Shown here in pieces: positions 11,493-21,970 of a stretch of DNA of 64,000 nucleotides. A model generated the notes under the pieces. It worked only from the letters and a program-made list of their open reading frames with translations, was not told where the DNA came from and did not search any database. The stretch is from Amia ocellicauda (taxonomy: Eukaryota; Chordata; Actinopteri; Amiiformes; Amiidae): positions 22,318,619-22,382,618 of the forward strand of contig NC_089863.1 of NCBI RefSeq assembly GCF_036373705.1, in the 5' to 3' direction. The translations under genes were made by a program, and so were the position numbers. How positions within the stretch are numbered: position 1 is the stretch's first letter; each line of letters starts with the position of its first letter.

Positions 11493-11563
11493 TACGCTAG
11501 CCAGAAATCGAACGCAACTCACAAGAACAGGAACCTTGTATGATACCACTACACCACTGGCGC
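11493..11563 (-). pseudogene. tRNA-Gly-derived relic, CCT (A5)
   Basis: Same form as A1. Confidence 0.75.
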
Positions 11564-11813
11564 TGCGGGGAAGCTCTAGATTCTGTCACCGAAGCAAATG
11601 CACAAGACATATAAAACGCGTCCCCTGGGGCACAATGGTCTTTTAATAATTATCTGTAATAATCTGCAGTCGAACTGCTTAATACGTACCTAGCTAATCA
11701 CTACATCACAGGCGCATGGTTGTCATTCGGGGAAAATATGTGTTCACGAATGTTCATCGGAGTGGTTGTCATGCTAAGAGGTCAGTTGGAGTAGAGGTAG
11801 CTGGCCATGCCGT

Positions 11814-11886
11814 GCCTCGTTGGCGCAGTAGGTAGCGCGTCAGTCTCATAATCTGAAGGTGGTGAGTTCGACCCTCACACGGGGCA
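11814..11886 (+). tRNA. tRNA-Met(CAT), elongator (A5)
   Basis: Clean copy with TTCGA T loop and fully paired stems. Confidence 0.95.
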
Positions 11887-12001
11887 AGCACTCTTCCTTT
11901 ATCTTTGAGTTCTACCACACTGATCTCCAGCTGCAGAAAAAAGGCGCACACCTGTGCAATAAAGTGGTTGCTTGCGCTGTCTGAAGAAATTCATGGCAAA
12001 A

Positions 12002-12074
12002 TGCCAAATCCTGGGATGGAACAAGGGACCTTTAGATGTTCAGTCTATCGCTCCCCCAACTGAGCTATTTTGGC
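12002..12074 (-). tRNA. tRNA-Phe(GAA), weakened (A5)
   Basis: The 5' acceptor reads GCCAAAA. The change at position 4 makes an A-T pair with the variant 3' strand in place of G-T, so this acceptor pairs better than in sister copies. Confidence 0.65.
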
Positions 12075-12200
12075 CATTGGTGAGATGACGTCGTGATCCC
12101 AAAAGTCAAAGTGAAGGAAGCCCTGGCAGAACACAGTCATTGAAAAGTTCATTGTTTTCCATGACGTCGGCAACGACTCAATTTGATCACTGCAGCACAA

Positions 12201-12283
12201 GTCAGGATGGCCGAGTGGTGTAAGGTGCTGCGTGCAGGTCATCGTCTCCTGTAGATGCTTGGCTTTGAATCCCACCTCTGACA
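12201..12283 (+). pseudogene. tRNA-Leu(CAG) relic (A5)
   Basis: 83 nt with GTAGATGC variable arm, as in A3, A7 and A9. Confidence 0.7.
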
Positions 12284-12868
12284 AGGGTCCTTTTACCACT
12301 CAGGAGCACACACTTACCCGTGCTGGCGACAAGGACAACAAGAGTTGAGGACTGTGTTGAAAACGACATTACACAAAGAATTCAATGTTGAAAGAAATAC
12401 ATCAATACATAAATCAATGGACATGTATTTATTCATTGATTGATTGACTTCAACATGTCTTAATTTAGTCGCTGTACCCACAAAGCAACACTCAGCATAG
12501 TGGAGGCTATAGCTCGGCGTTATTGCGTGTACCTTACATGTATCACCCCTGGCACCTGGCCCTGATAACTCCCTACTTTTTGACCACAGTCTGTCTGTGA
12601 CTTGAACCCGAGAAGTAAAAATGATGCACATGGGCGCTTGCAATCTCGTTGTTTCAATCACATATCACAGTGGATGCGTACACACGGTGTTTCTCGGAGA
12701 TTGCTGGGACATTAACGAATGTGTTCCTTGCTTTACATGTCATCTAGCGCACAGTAGCTTTTTCTCCTTCTTTTTGCCCATATCATCCACATATTGTGCC
12801 TTTGGGAAACGCCTCCGAAACAGATTTAGAATGCCCTGAGATTCAAGAAACGACAGTGCAACTCTTTC

Positions 12869-12897
12869 CAGGGTTGTGGGTAACGCGTTACTAAGTC
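12869..12897 (+). mobile_element. hAT left-end stub cut by an LTR
   Basis: Only the first ~28 bases of the hAT (CAGGGTTGTGGG to ACTAAGT) remain before the LTR. The preceding flank has lost one T (CTCTTTC). The same cut recurs at 21383, 29857 and 59749. Confidence 0.8.
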
Positions 12898-13484
12898 TGA
12901 GTTGTAGAACCACGTGGGAAATTAGTGGAGAAGTCGCGGAGATAAAGCAAATAGAACTTTAATGGAGCCGGCTCGGAAGCTCCACGTCAGAAATAATTCC
13001 TTCAGTGAGACTTAATGTTTACAAACATGAGTACAACTTTATAGGAAAAATGACGTAACATCTTATGGCCGTTCATCCAATCAGAAGATACAGGTCCGGG
13101 TCCGTTTTACGATCTGTCCTCCCGTGAAGAGGTGATGGATCCAAAGCAGATGTCCGTCTTTGATGTGCACTAGGAAGATGCGATCCCACGGTCGTCATTT
13201 ACCTAGTGTCAATCGTTCTTTAACAGAAACAATTCCTGCCTATCTGGAGAAACGATTAAGTCATAAACAAATTCTCAGGAGACAGCTCTAGGCTATTTCG
13301 GCACTGTGTAATCTTTCATTACTGACAGGAGTTTCTAACAAATCGACCTTGTTGACCCTTTACTTGTCCTGCTAAATCGAATGTGCTCAGTCTGTATACA
13401 AAACTACTTCTAATGCTAGTATTAATATAAAACATTATATAATAATCACAAAACACTTTCTTTAACTTCCAAAAAGAGTCTTCA
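12898..13484 (-). mobile_element. Retroviral LTR without its provirus, copy 1
   Basis: 587 bp bounded by TG and CA. Aligned over its length with the LTR attached to the provirus at 59750-60321, which sets its orientation (minus). In that direction it starts TGAAGACTC, has an ATTAAA poly(A) signal (plus-strand 12958-12963) and ends CTACAACTCA. It is not a simple solo LTR: the left flank is hAT and the right flank is the LINE, so the two sides do not belong to one target site. Confidence 0.8.
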
Positions 13485-14779
13485 GAGAGATGGTTGAAAA
13501 TGCATGGGTATATTTTAAGAATATACTACACGAGGCTCAGGAACAATTTGTACCAAAACTTAGCAAATTGAGGAAGAAAAAACATTGGCCAAAATGGTTT
13601 AATAGAGGTATGCAAAAAATATAAAGAGGAAGACAATGTTGTATAGCACATACAAAAGGGATGGTGACGAAACAAAATACATAGAATATGTTGAGCTGCA
13701 AAGAGATCTTAAGAAAGGGATCAGGAAAGCAAAGAGGGAATTAGAAAGAAAAATAGCTCTTGGAGCTCAAACCAATGCAAAGAGATTTTTTCAATATCAC
13801 AACAGCAAGCGGTTAATAAAGGAGGAGGTGAAACAGATAAAGGGCAAAAACGGAGGTATCTTGGAAAACGAACAAGATGTGGCACATATTCTAAATGAGT
13901 ATTTCACAGAGGTTTTTAAAAAAGAAAAAACAGATGACATGCCACAGGTTGACAATCAGTCCAGTCAATCCCTAAGAGAGATCAGGATAAATGAGGAGGA
14001 GGTACTAAAGGGACTAGCAGAATTAAAAACAAACAAATCACCTGGGCCAGATGGGATATTTCCAACAGTACTTCAAGAAAATAGGTGGCTCAGCAGATAC
14101 AATCTTGGCAGCACAGGCTATTCAGAGGAACTTAGATAATATTCAGTTGTGGGCTGACACCTGGCAAATGCAATTCAATGTGGACAAGTGCAAGGTAATA
14201 CATGCAGGTAACAAAAATGTCCACTATAATTACACTATGGGAGGTACAAATCTACATGAAGTAACGCATGAGAAAGACCTAGGAGTCTATGTGGACTCCT
14301 CACTTTCTCCATCCAAGCAATGTGGGGAAGCAATAAGGAAGGCAAACAGAATGCTAGGGTATATTGTCAAAAGTGTAGAATTTAAAACAAGGGCAGTCAT
14401 GTTAAGACTGTACAATGCGCTAGTTAGACCTCATCTGGAATACTGTGTACAGTTCTGGGCACCACACTTCAAAAAGGATATTGCTGCCTTAGAGGCAGTT
14501 CAGAGGAGAGCAACCAGACTTATTCCAGGTCTTCAAGGGAAAGTCCTATTCGGAGAGACTGAGAGAACTGAACCTTTTCACCCTGGTACAGAGGAGACTA
14601 CCCGGGGACAGAAATGGAAATTGGGCTTCAAGGCATTCAAAACGGAAAACAGGAGACACTTCTTTACACAGAGAGTAGTCACAATCTGGAATAAACTACC
14701 CAGCGATGTGGTTGAAGCTGAAAGTTTGGGAACATTTAAAAATGGTCTGGAATGGATCCTTGGATCACTTCGATATTAA
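13485..14779 (+). pseudogene. LINE ORF2 remnant (RT flanks, no catalytic core)
   Basis: The frame 13636-14139 carries the linker and early RT, ending in the conserved TNKSPGPDG motif. Directly after it, a different frame (14051-14779) resumes at the RT thumb-like segment (LWADTWQMQF...DKCKVIHAG) and continues through the C-terminal region (RPHLEYCVQFWAPH, RRATRLIPGL, WNKLPSDVV). Everything between, including the F/YADD catalytic motif, is missing, so it cannot make a reverse transcriptase. In this copy K replaces T in VFKKEKTDD. Confidence 0.85.
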
Positions 14780-14845
14780 TGAACACCAAACGAGCAAGAT
14801 GGGTCGAATGGTCCCCTCTCGTTTGTTAACTCCCTTATGTTCTTA
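13485..14845 (+). mobile_element. CR1-like LINE, 3' fragment with deleted RT core
   Basis: Starts abruptly at the LTR in the middle of ORF2 and runs to a 3' tail (cgaatggtcccctctcgttt region, then TTATGTTCTTAAAA) typical of CR1/L2-type LINEs. Compared with the longer copies at 36600 and 54610, about 1.7 kb of 5' sequence is absent. Confidence 0.8.
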
Positions 14846-14913
14846 AAAGTGTCTGAAGCAGCATGAAAGAGCACACAAGGCAGCTGAGAACAGACAGAGA
14901 GGGGAGTGTATAT

Positions 14914-14985
14914 TGCGTTGGCCGGTAATCGAACCCGTGTCAACTGCTTGGAAGGCAGCTATGCTAATCACTATACCACCAACGC
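14914..14985 (-). tRNA. tRNA-Gly(TCC) (B1)
   Basis: 72 nt. Acceptor GCGTTGG/CCAACGC pairs perfectly and the anticodon loop carries TCC. The T loop TTCGATT is kept, with two T-stem mismatches (ACGGG/ACCGG). No T4 is seen in the 30 nt downstream. Confidence 0.85.
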
Positions 14986-15211
14986 TTTGAAACTGCTTCC
15001 CCACAATATCTCACTGTGGTAGAACATGATTCCAGGATTGCAAAGTGGCAGGCAATTTGTTTTCCAAATTGCAATCGGTGAACATTTGGGAAGCCCTGCG
15101 ATATCTGCAGTTTCCTGTTCCTGAGTGCGGAAGGAAAATGTCCATTAGCATCTTTCCAGATTGCACTTTATTCAGACCTTTCCGAAATGAAACAAAACCA
15201 AAGTTGAAACA

Positions 15212-15283
15212 TAGCAGAGGATGGTTTCGATCCATCGACCTCTGGGTTATGGGCCCAGCACGCTTCCGCTGCGCCACTCTGCT
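15212..15283 (-). tRNA. Initiator tRNA-Met(CAT) (B1)
   Basis: 72 nt, matching the vertebrate initiator: A1-T72 terminal pair, GGG/CCC anticodon stem pairs, loop CCCATAA, and T loop ATCGAAA, which is diagnostic for eukaryotic initiators. All stems pair. A TTTT lies ~18 nt downstream. Confidence 0.95.
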
Positions 15284-15552
15284 CCTTGGGCACTCATCCA
15301 CCTGTTAACGTCACAGCCACTCCTATATTGCATATTGCAAGCAATACAAGTTTGCAAAGCCCTGCGTTATTTCCACTTTCCTGTTCAAGACTGCACACCG
15401 AGCTTCTCCATGCGCTGGAGCAGCTTTCCAGGTTTCAGTGCCTTCACATTTCACCCTGTATGTGCTGTGGGAAGCATCATGTCAATTGTTTTGAACTAAG
15501 CGGATCGGGGCTCAGTCTGAGCTCAGATCCGAGCTTAAAAATGACAGTGCTT

Positions 15553-15625
15553 CTGAGCAGCTGGGACTCAAAGCCACACTCCCTGGCTTAGGAACCCAGT
15601 GTCTGATCCACTAGGACACGGGGGC
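15553..15625 (-). pseudogene. tRNA-Arg(CCT) relic (B1)
   Basis: 73-nt alignment to vertebrate tRNA-Arg(CCT), best over the D arm and anticodon arm (CTGG...TTCCTAA...CCAG). The acceptor stem has several mismatches, the T stem is broken, and the T loop is TTTGAGT, so it is unlikely to be charged. Confidence 0.7.
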
Positions 15626-16017
15626 TCAGCCAGACAGTATCGGAAAATGGAAATAAATAAATAAATAAATAAATAAATAAAAAGATGCTGCGCGTTACAC
15701 AATAGACACCAGGTAAAGAAGTGAATAGTTACAGGAACTGTCACGTAAGCTCCTCAACTTGAAATGGGCACATACGAACTCCTGTGAAATAACACGAGAT
15801 GGATAACTACCCCTTCTCTGCTGCAGCAGAATGTGACTACCTATTGCGCAGATTACAATCAAATCAAGAAAGAGAGCGGGCTGATAATAACCTCAAAAGA
15901 AAGAAATGAAAATTCAGTCAATTGCTAAAGAAGAGTCTTGCCGCTGCATTCTGGAATGAAGAAAAGAATGAAATGACAAGTACAATCAAATCAAGAAAGA
16001 GAGCGGGCTGTGTCGGA
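15626..16017. other. B spacer with (AAAT)n and a copied patch
   Basis: Contains an (AAAT)7 tract at 15650-15682. A 29-bp patch at 15855-15883 repeats the sequence just downstream of tRNA-Gly(CCC) (about 15982-16010) and replaces ~100 bp present in the later B copies. No gene seen. Confidence 0.75.
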
Positions 16018-16088
16018 TGCGCCAGCCGGGAATCGAACCAGAGTCACAAGAATGGGACTCTTGTATGATACCACTACACCACTGGCGC
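16018..16088 (-). tRNA. tRNA-Gly(CCC) (B1)
   Basis: 71 nt. Acceptor GCGCCAG/CTGGCGC is perfect, the anticodon loop GTCCCAT gives CCC, and the T loop TTCGATT is intact with one T-stem mismatch (51:63). Flanks are homologous to those of the decayed Gly relic of unit A, showing that the two blocks share an ancestor. It lacks a T4 close by, with TTTCTT downstream. Confidence 0.88.
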
Positions 16089-16490
16089 TGCTGGGGAAGC
16101 TCTGGCTTGCGTCCTTGAAGCAAATTCATAGAAAGCGTCCCATGGGGCAAGATGATGTCTTAATGATTATTTTTATTAGTCTGTTGTCGATCTGCTTAAT
16201 ACGTACCTAGCCAATCACTACATCACAGGTGCAGAGACAATCAGTATGAAGGCGAACACGATTTCGTTAACGTGTGCCCATTTACAAGTTTAATGAATGT
16301 ATACATAAATAAAGCAGATCTGGGTTTTCCTCTGAAACATTAAGGACTGGTTTCATAAATGCGTCCATAAGTCCATAAACGCCACGAGTGCAACTCTATT
16401 GTAGCTGCTGTTACTGTACAATTCATCGTGATACGTGCGTGTTTTATTTCAGCTGTAACTCGCCCTGGTTAAGCACGTCTACGGTGTAAT
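16089..16490. other. B-to-hAT spacer, no gene seen
   Basis: About 400 bp with no recognised gene. Its first ~140 bp are homologous to the DNA between the Gly relic and tRNA-Met of unit A (shared TACGTACCTAGC and CACTACATCACAGG). The remainder has no counterpart in unit A. Confidence 0.6.
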
Positions 16491-17192
16491 TTAAAAATAT
16501 TACAGAAATTGTCGATTGCAGTTACAAATCTGTAGTAAGAGTAATACGTTAAGGGAGTCAAGTTCAGCAATTTAAAATACAAATCTACTAGCACATATCT
16601 TGATAAAAATTACAATAATAACAATAATAATAATACATAGCAAATATTTATTTTAGTGTTGCACATGGAAAGTTTTCTTACAGTAACTTCTGAATATAAT
16701 GTTGTCTATACCCTTTTAGCTATTCGTAATATCTCTTAACAGAAACGTGTATTTATTATGCTGTCTCCCATCATCTAAAGCACAAAGAATAAAACAGCCA
16801 CAAAAGTCCTTTCCACACCAGGCTCTATCGCTCGTAGTGTTACTTTCTGTCTTCATTTTTAAAACGAAACACAAAACCAAACCCACAATCGCTCCGCTCC
16901 TCCCACAACAGGGGGTGGACTTCCGACACTGGCCTGGTTTTCCTGTGGCGCTTTATTAAAACAACAAAAGATAACAGTATGTCTCTGTCATTATCAACTG
17001 CTTGTGTTGGTGTAGCTTTGAAATTGTTTATTGAGGTCCCGCAACGTTTGGGGTGTAATGCAGAGTAATGTAAAAGTAAAGTAACTAATTACATTCTCCA
17101 GGAAGTAATAAGTAAAGTGTTTAGTTACTTTTGATATGAGTAACAAGTACAATGTAAGACATTACTTTTTGTGAGTAACGACCCCAACACTG
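16491..17192 (+). mobile_element. hAT right portion, B-type switching to A-type
   Basis: The left end is absent. Sequence is diverged B-type up to about 16740 (CTATACCCTTTTAGC) and becomes near-identical to A-type after the ACGTGTATTTATTATGC segment, indicating a recombination or conversion point near 16740. Confidence 0.75.
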
Positions 17193-17443
17193 CTCTTTTC
17201 CTTCTCTTTTGGCTTGTTTGTTTGTTGTTGAAGGAGATACAAAGTTTGAGAGTGTCTCGTTTTATTTCTGAAATATAACTCCCAGAAAGTATGGTCTTTG
17301 TGTTCTTGAAATTGAATAACCTCAAAAGAAAGAAATGGTCCAATGAATTGCCGAGGAAAAGTCTAGCCGCTGTATTCTGGAATGAAGAAAAAAATGAAAT
17401 GACAAGGGCAATCAAAGCAAGTAAGACAGTAGGCTGTGTGGCA

Positions 17444-17514
17444 TACGCTAGCCAGAAATCGAACGCAACTCACAAGAACAGGAACCTTGTATGATACCAC
17501 TACACCACTGGCGC
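17444..17514 (-). pseudogene. tRNA-Gly-derived relic, CCT (A6)
   Basis: Same form as A1. Confidence 0.75.
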
Positions 17515-17764
17515 TGCGGGGAAGCTCTAGATTCTGTCACCGAAGCAAATGCACAAGACATATAAAACGCGTCCCCTGGGGCACAATGGTCTTTTAATAA
17601 TTATCTGTAATAATCTGCAGTCCAACTGCTTAATACGTACCTAGCTAATCACTACATCACAGGCGCATGGTTGTCATTCAGGGAAAATATGTGTTCACGA
17701 ATGTTCATCGGAGTGGTTGTCATGCTAAGAGGTCAGTTGGAGTAGAGGTAGCTGGCCATGCCGT

Positions 17765-17837
17765 GCCTCGTTGGCGCAGTAGGTAGCGCGTCAGTCTCAT
17801 AATCTGAAGGTGGTGAGTTCGACCCTCACACGGGGCA
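17765..17837 (+). tRNA. tRNA-Met(CAT), elongator (A6)
   Basis: Clean copy with TTCGA. Confidence 0.95.
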
Positions 17838-17952
17838 AGCACTCTTCCTTTATCTTTGAGTTGTACCACACTGATCTCCAGCTGCAGAAAAAAGGCGCAC
17901 ACCTGTGCAATAAAGTGGTTGCTTGCGATGTCTGAAGAAATTCTTGGCAAAA

Positions 17953-18025
17953 TGCCAAATCCTGGGATGTTACAAGGGACCTTTAGATGTTCAGTCTATC
18001 GCTCCCCCAACTGAGCTATTTCGGC
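17953..18025 (-). tRNA. tRNA-Phe(GAA), further weakened (A6)
   Basis: T loop reads TAACATC, a further loss relative to TTCCATC in A1. The variant is shared with A7 and A8. Confidence 0.55.
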
Positions 18026-18151
18026 CATTGGTGAGATGATGTCGTGATCCCAAAAGTCAAAGTGAAGGAAGCCCTGGCAGAACACAGTCATTGAAAAGTT
18101 CATTGTTTTCCATGACGTCGGCAACGACTCAATTTGATCACCGCAACACAT

Positions 18152-18234
18152 GTCGGGATGGCCGAGTGGTGTAAGGTGCTGCGTGCAGGTCATCGTCTCC
18201 TGTAGAGGCTTGGCTTTGAATCCCACCTCTGACA
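18152..18234 (+). pseudogene. tRNA-Leu(CAG) relic (A6)
   Basis: GTCGGGA 5' variant as in A4. Confidence 0.7.
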
Positions 18235-18820
18235 AGGGTCCTTTTACCACTCAGGAGCACACACTTACCCGTGCTGGCGACAAGGACAACAAGAGTTGAG
18301 GACTGTGTTGAAAACGACATTACACAAAGAATTCAATGTTGAAAGAAATACATCAATACATAAATCAATGGACATGTATTTATTCATTGATTGATTGACT
18401 TCAACATGTCTTAATTTAGTCGCTGTACCCACAAAGCAACACTCAGCATAGTGGAGGCTATAGCTCGGCGTTATTGCGTGTACCTTACATGTATCACCCC
18501 TGGCACCTGGCCCTGATAACTCCCTACTTTTTGACCACAGTCTGTCTGTGACTTCAACCCGAGAAGTAAAAATGATGCACATGGGCGCTTGCAATCTCGT
18601 TGTTTCAATCACTTATCACAGTGGATGCGTACACACGGTGTTTCTCGGAGATTGCTGGGACAGTAACGAATGTGTTCCTTGCTTTACATGTCATCTAGCG
18701 CACAGTAGCTTTTTCTCCTTCTTTTTGCCCATATCATCCACATATTGTGCCTTTGGGGAACGCCTCCGAAACAGATTTAGAATGCCCTGAGATTCAAGAA
18801 ACGACAGTGCAACTCTTTTC

Positions 18821-19727
18821 CAGGGTTGTGGGTAACGCGTTACTAAGTAACGCATTACAGTAATGTTATTACTTTTGGTAGTAACGAGTAACATAACATG
18901 GTATGGTTCCAAAAGGAGTAATAATATTACAGTTACTGATTCCTTTTTTTTGTTCTCGTTACTTCATTACACATTGTAACGATATGGTCTTAATAAGGAC
19001 GATAAGGACGTCTATGTCGTACATTAAAAATATTAGAAAAACTGTCGTTTGCAGTTACAAATCTGTAGTAAGAGTAATAAGTTAAAGGAGTCAAGTTGAG
19101 ACATTTAAGATGCAGATCTACTAGCACATATCTTGATGATGATTACAATAATAACAATAATAAAAATAAATAGCAAAGATGTATTTTAGTGTTGCACGTT
19201 TTCTTATGGTAACGTAATGCTTGTCTGAGTATAATGTTGTCTATACACATTTAGCTACTGCTAATATCTCTTAACAGAAACGTGTATTTATTATGCTGTC
19301 TCCAATCATCTAAAGCACAAAGAATAAAACAGCCACAAAAGTCCTTTCCACACCAGGCTCTATCGCTCGTAGTGTTGCTTTCTGTCTTCATTTTTAAAAC
19401 GAAACACAAAACCAAACCCACAATCGCTCCGCTCCTCCCACAACAGGGGGTGGGCTTCCGACACTGGCCTGGTTTTCCTGTGGCGCTTTATTAAAACAAC
19501 AAAAGATAACAGTATGTCTCTGTCATTATCAACTGCTTGTGTTGGTGTAGCTTTGAAATTGTTTATTGAGGTCCCGCAACGTTTGGGGTGTAATGCAGAG
19601 TAATGTAAAAGTAAAGTAACTAATTACATTCTCCAGGAAGTAATAAGTAAAGTGTTTAGTTACTTTTGATATGAGTAACGAGTACAATGTAAGACATTAC
19701 TTTTTGTGAGAAACGACCCCAACACTG
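18821..19727 (+). mobile_element. hAT MITE, A-type (full)
   Basis: 907 bp with ATAACATGG like copy 5, and intact ends and duplication. Confidence 0.85.
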
Positions 19728-19978
19728 CTCTTTTCCTTCTCTTTTGGTTTGTTTGTTTGTTGTTGAAGGAGATACAAAGTTTGAGAGTGTCTCGTTTTAT
19801 TTCTGAAATATAACTCCCAGAAAGTATGGTCTTTGTGTTCTTGAAATTGAATAACCTCAAAAGAAAGAAATGGTCCAATGAATTGCCGAGGAAAAGTCTA
19901 GCCGCTGTATTCTGGAATGAAGAAAAAAATGAAATGACAAGGGCAATCAAAGCAAGTAAGACAGTAGGCTGTGTGGCA

Positions 19979-20049
19979 TACGCTAGCCAGAAATCGAACG
20001 CAACTCACAAGAACAGGAACCTTGTATGATACCACTACACCACTGGCGC
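19979..20049 (-). pseudogene. tRNA-Gly-derived relic, CCT (A7)
   Basis: Same form as A1. Confidence 0.75.
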
Positions 20050-20299
20050 TGCGGGGAAGCTCTAGATTCTGTCACCGAAGCAAATGCACAAGACATATAA
20101 AACGCGTCCCCTGGGGCACAATGGTCTTTTAATAATTATCTGTAATAATCTGCAGTCCAACTGCTTAATACGTACCTAGCTAATCACTACATCACAGGCG
20201 CATGGTTGTCATTCGGGGAAAATATGTGTTCACGAATGTTCATCGGAGTGGTTGTCATGCTAAGAGGTCAGTTGGAGTAGAGGGAGCTGGCCATGCCGT

Positions 20300-20372
20300 G
20301 CCTCGTTGGCGCAGTAGGTAGCGCGTCAGTCTCATAATCTGAAGGTGGTGAGTTCGACCCTCACACGGGGCA
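20300..20372 (+). tRNA. tRNA-Met(CAT), elongator (A7)
   Basis: Clean copy. Confidence 0.95.
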
Positions 20373-20487
20373 AGCACTCTTCCTTTATCTTTGAGTTCTA
20401 CCACACTGATCTCCAGCTGCAGAAAAAAGGCGCACACCTGTGCAATAAAGTGGTTGCTTGCGATGTCTGAAGAAATTCTTGGCAAAA

Positions 20488-20560
20488 TGCCAAATCCTGG
20501 GATGTTACAAGGGACCTTTAGATGTTCAGTCTATTGCTCCCCCAACTGAGCTATTTCGGC
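20488..20560 (-). tRNA. tRNA-Phe(GAA), further weakened (A7)
   Basis: TAACATC T loop plus one D-loop/anticodon-side change (AGCAATAGA in place of AGCGATAGA). Confidence 0.55.
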
Positions 20561-20686
20561 CATTGGTGAGATGACGTCGTGATCCCAAAAGTCAAAGTGA
20601 AGGAAGCCCTGGCAGAACACAGTCATTGAAAAGTTCATTGTTTTCCATGACGTCGGCAACGACTCAATTTGATCACTGCAGCACAA

Positions 20687-20769
20687 GTCAGGATGGCCGA
20701 GTGGTGTAAGGTGCTGCGTGCAGGTCATCGTCTCCTGTAGATGCTTGGCTTTGAATCCCACCTCTGACA
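20687..20769 (+). pseudogene. tRNA-Leu(CAG) relic (A7)
   Basis: GTAGATGC variable-arm variant. Confidence 0.7.
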
Positions 20770-21354
20770 AGGGTCCTTTTACCACTCAGGAGCACACACT
20801 TACCCGTGCTGGCGACAAGGACAACAAGAGTTGAGGACTGTGTTGAAAACGACATTACACAAAGAATTCAATGTTGAAAGAAATACATCAATACATAAAT
20901 CAATGGACATGTATTTATTCATTGATTGATTGACTTCAACATGTCTTAATTTAGTCGCTGTACCCACAAAGCAACACTCAGCATAGTGGAGGCTATAGCT
21001 CGGCGTTATTGCGTGTACCTTACATGTATCACCCCTGGCACCTGGCCCTGATAACTCCCTACTTTTTGACCACAGTCTGTCTGTGACTTCAACCCGAGAA
21101 GTAAAAATGATGCACATGGGCGCTTGCAATCTCGTTGTTTCAATCACATATCACAGTGGATGCGTACACACGGTGTTTCTCGGAGATTGCTGGGACATTA
21201 ACGAATGTGTTCCTTGCTTTACATGTCATCTAGCGCACAGTAGCTTTTTCTCCTTCTTTTTGCCCATATCATCCACATATTGTGCCTTTGGGAAACGCCT
21301 CCGAAACAGATTTAGAATGCCCTGAGATTCAAGAAACGACAGTGCAACTCTTTC

Positions 21355-21383
21355 CAGGGTTGTGGGTAACGCGTTACTAAGTC
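21355..21383 (+). mobile_element. hAT left-end stub cut by an LTR
   Basis: Same stub and same missing T in the flank as at 12869. Confidence 0.8.
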
Positions 21384-21970
21384 TGAGTTGTAGAACCACG
21401 TGGGAAATTAGTGGAGAAGTCGCGGAGATAAAGCAAATAGAACTTTAATGGAGCCGGCTCGGAAGCTCCACGTCAGAAATAATTCCTTCAGTGAGACTTA
21501 ATGTTTACAAACATGAGTACAACTTTATAGGAAAAATGACGTAACATCTTATGGCCGTTCATCCAATCAGAAGATACAGGTCCGGGTCCGTTTTACGATC
21601 TGTCCTCCCGTGAAGAGGTGATGGATCCAAAGCAGATGTCCGTCTTTGATGTGCACTAGGAAGATGCGATCCCACGGTCGTCATTTACCTAGTGTCAATC
21701 GTTCTTTAACAGAAACAATTCCTGCCTATCTGGAGAAACGATTAAGTCATAAACAAATTCTCAGGAGACAGCTCTAGGCTATTTCGGCACTGTGTAATCT
21801 TTCATTACTGACAGGAGTTTCTAACAAATCGACCTTGTTGACCCTTTACTTGTCCTGCTAAATCGAATGTGCTCAGTCTGTATACAAAACTACTTCTAAT
21901 GCTAGTATTAATATAAAACATTATATAATAATCACAAAACACTTTCTTCAACTTCCAAAAAGAGTCTTCA
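21384..21970 (-). mobile_element. Retroviral LTR without its provirus, copy 2
   Basis: 587 bp, almost identical to copy 1 and with the same hAT and LINE flanks. Confidence 0.8.

Larger units (their letters stand above)
1..12868 (+). repeat. Tandem array 1: five ~2.53-kb tRNA-bearing A units
   Basis: Head-to-tail repeat with a period of 2,534-2,536 bp. The hAT element that opens each unit starts at 197, 2731, 5265, 7801 and 10335, and a stub starts at 12869. Each unit carries tRNA-Gly-like (-), tRNA-Met (+), tRNA-Phe (-) and tRNA-Leu-like (+), then a gene-free spacer. Neighbouring units differ by scattered substitutions and 1-2 bp indels. Arrays of mixed tRNA genes are known in other vertebrates, for example the ~3.18-kb tDNA repeat of Xenopus laevis. 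This arrangement of tRNAs differs from that one. Confidence 0.95.
12898..21383 (+). repeat. Higher-order repeat, copy 1 (~8,486 bp)
   Basis: Order: LTR (12898-13484), 3' LINE fragment (13485-14845), B tRNA cluster (14914-16088), right part of hAT (16491-17192), A6 tRNA body (17193-18820), full unit A7 (18821-21354), hAT stub. The next copy starts at 21384 with the same junctions. Confidence 0.9.

Noticed and set aside
1-12868. CRISPR-like regular repetition
   Set aside because: The period is 2.5 kb with no short repeats and spacers, and the DNA is eukaryotic.
12898-13484. True solo LTR from a single insertion
   Set aside because: Left and right flanks are different elements and no matching target duplication was found.
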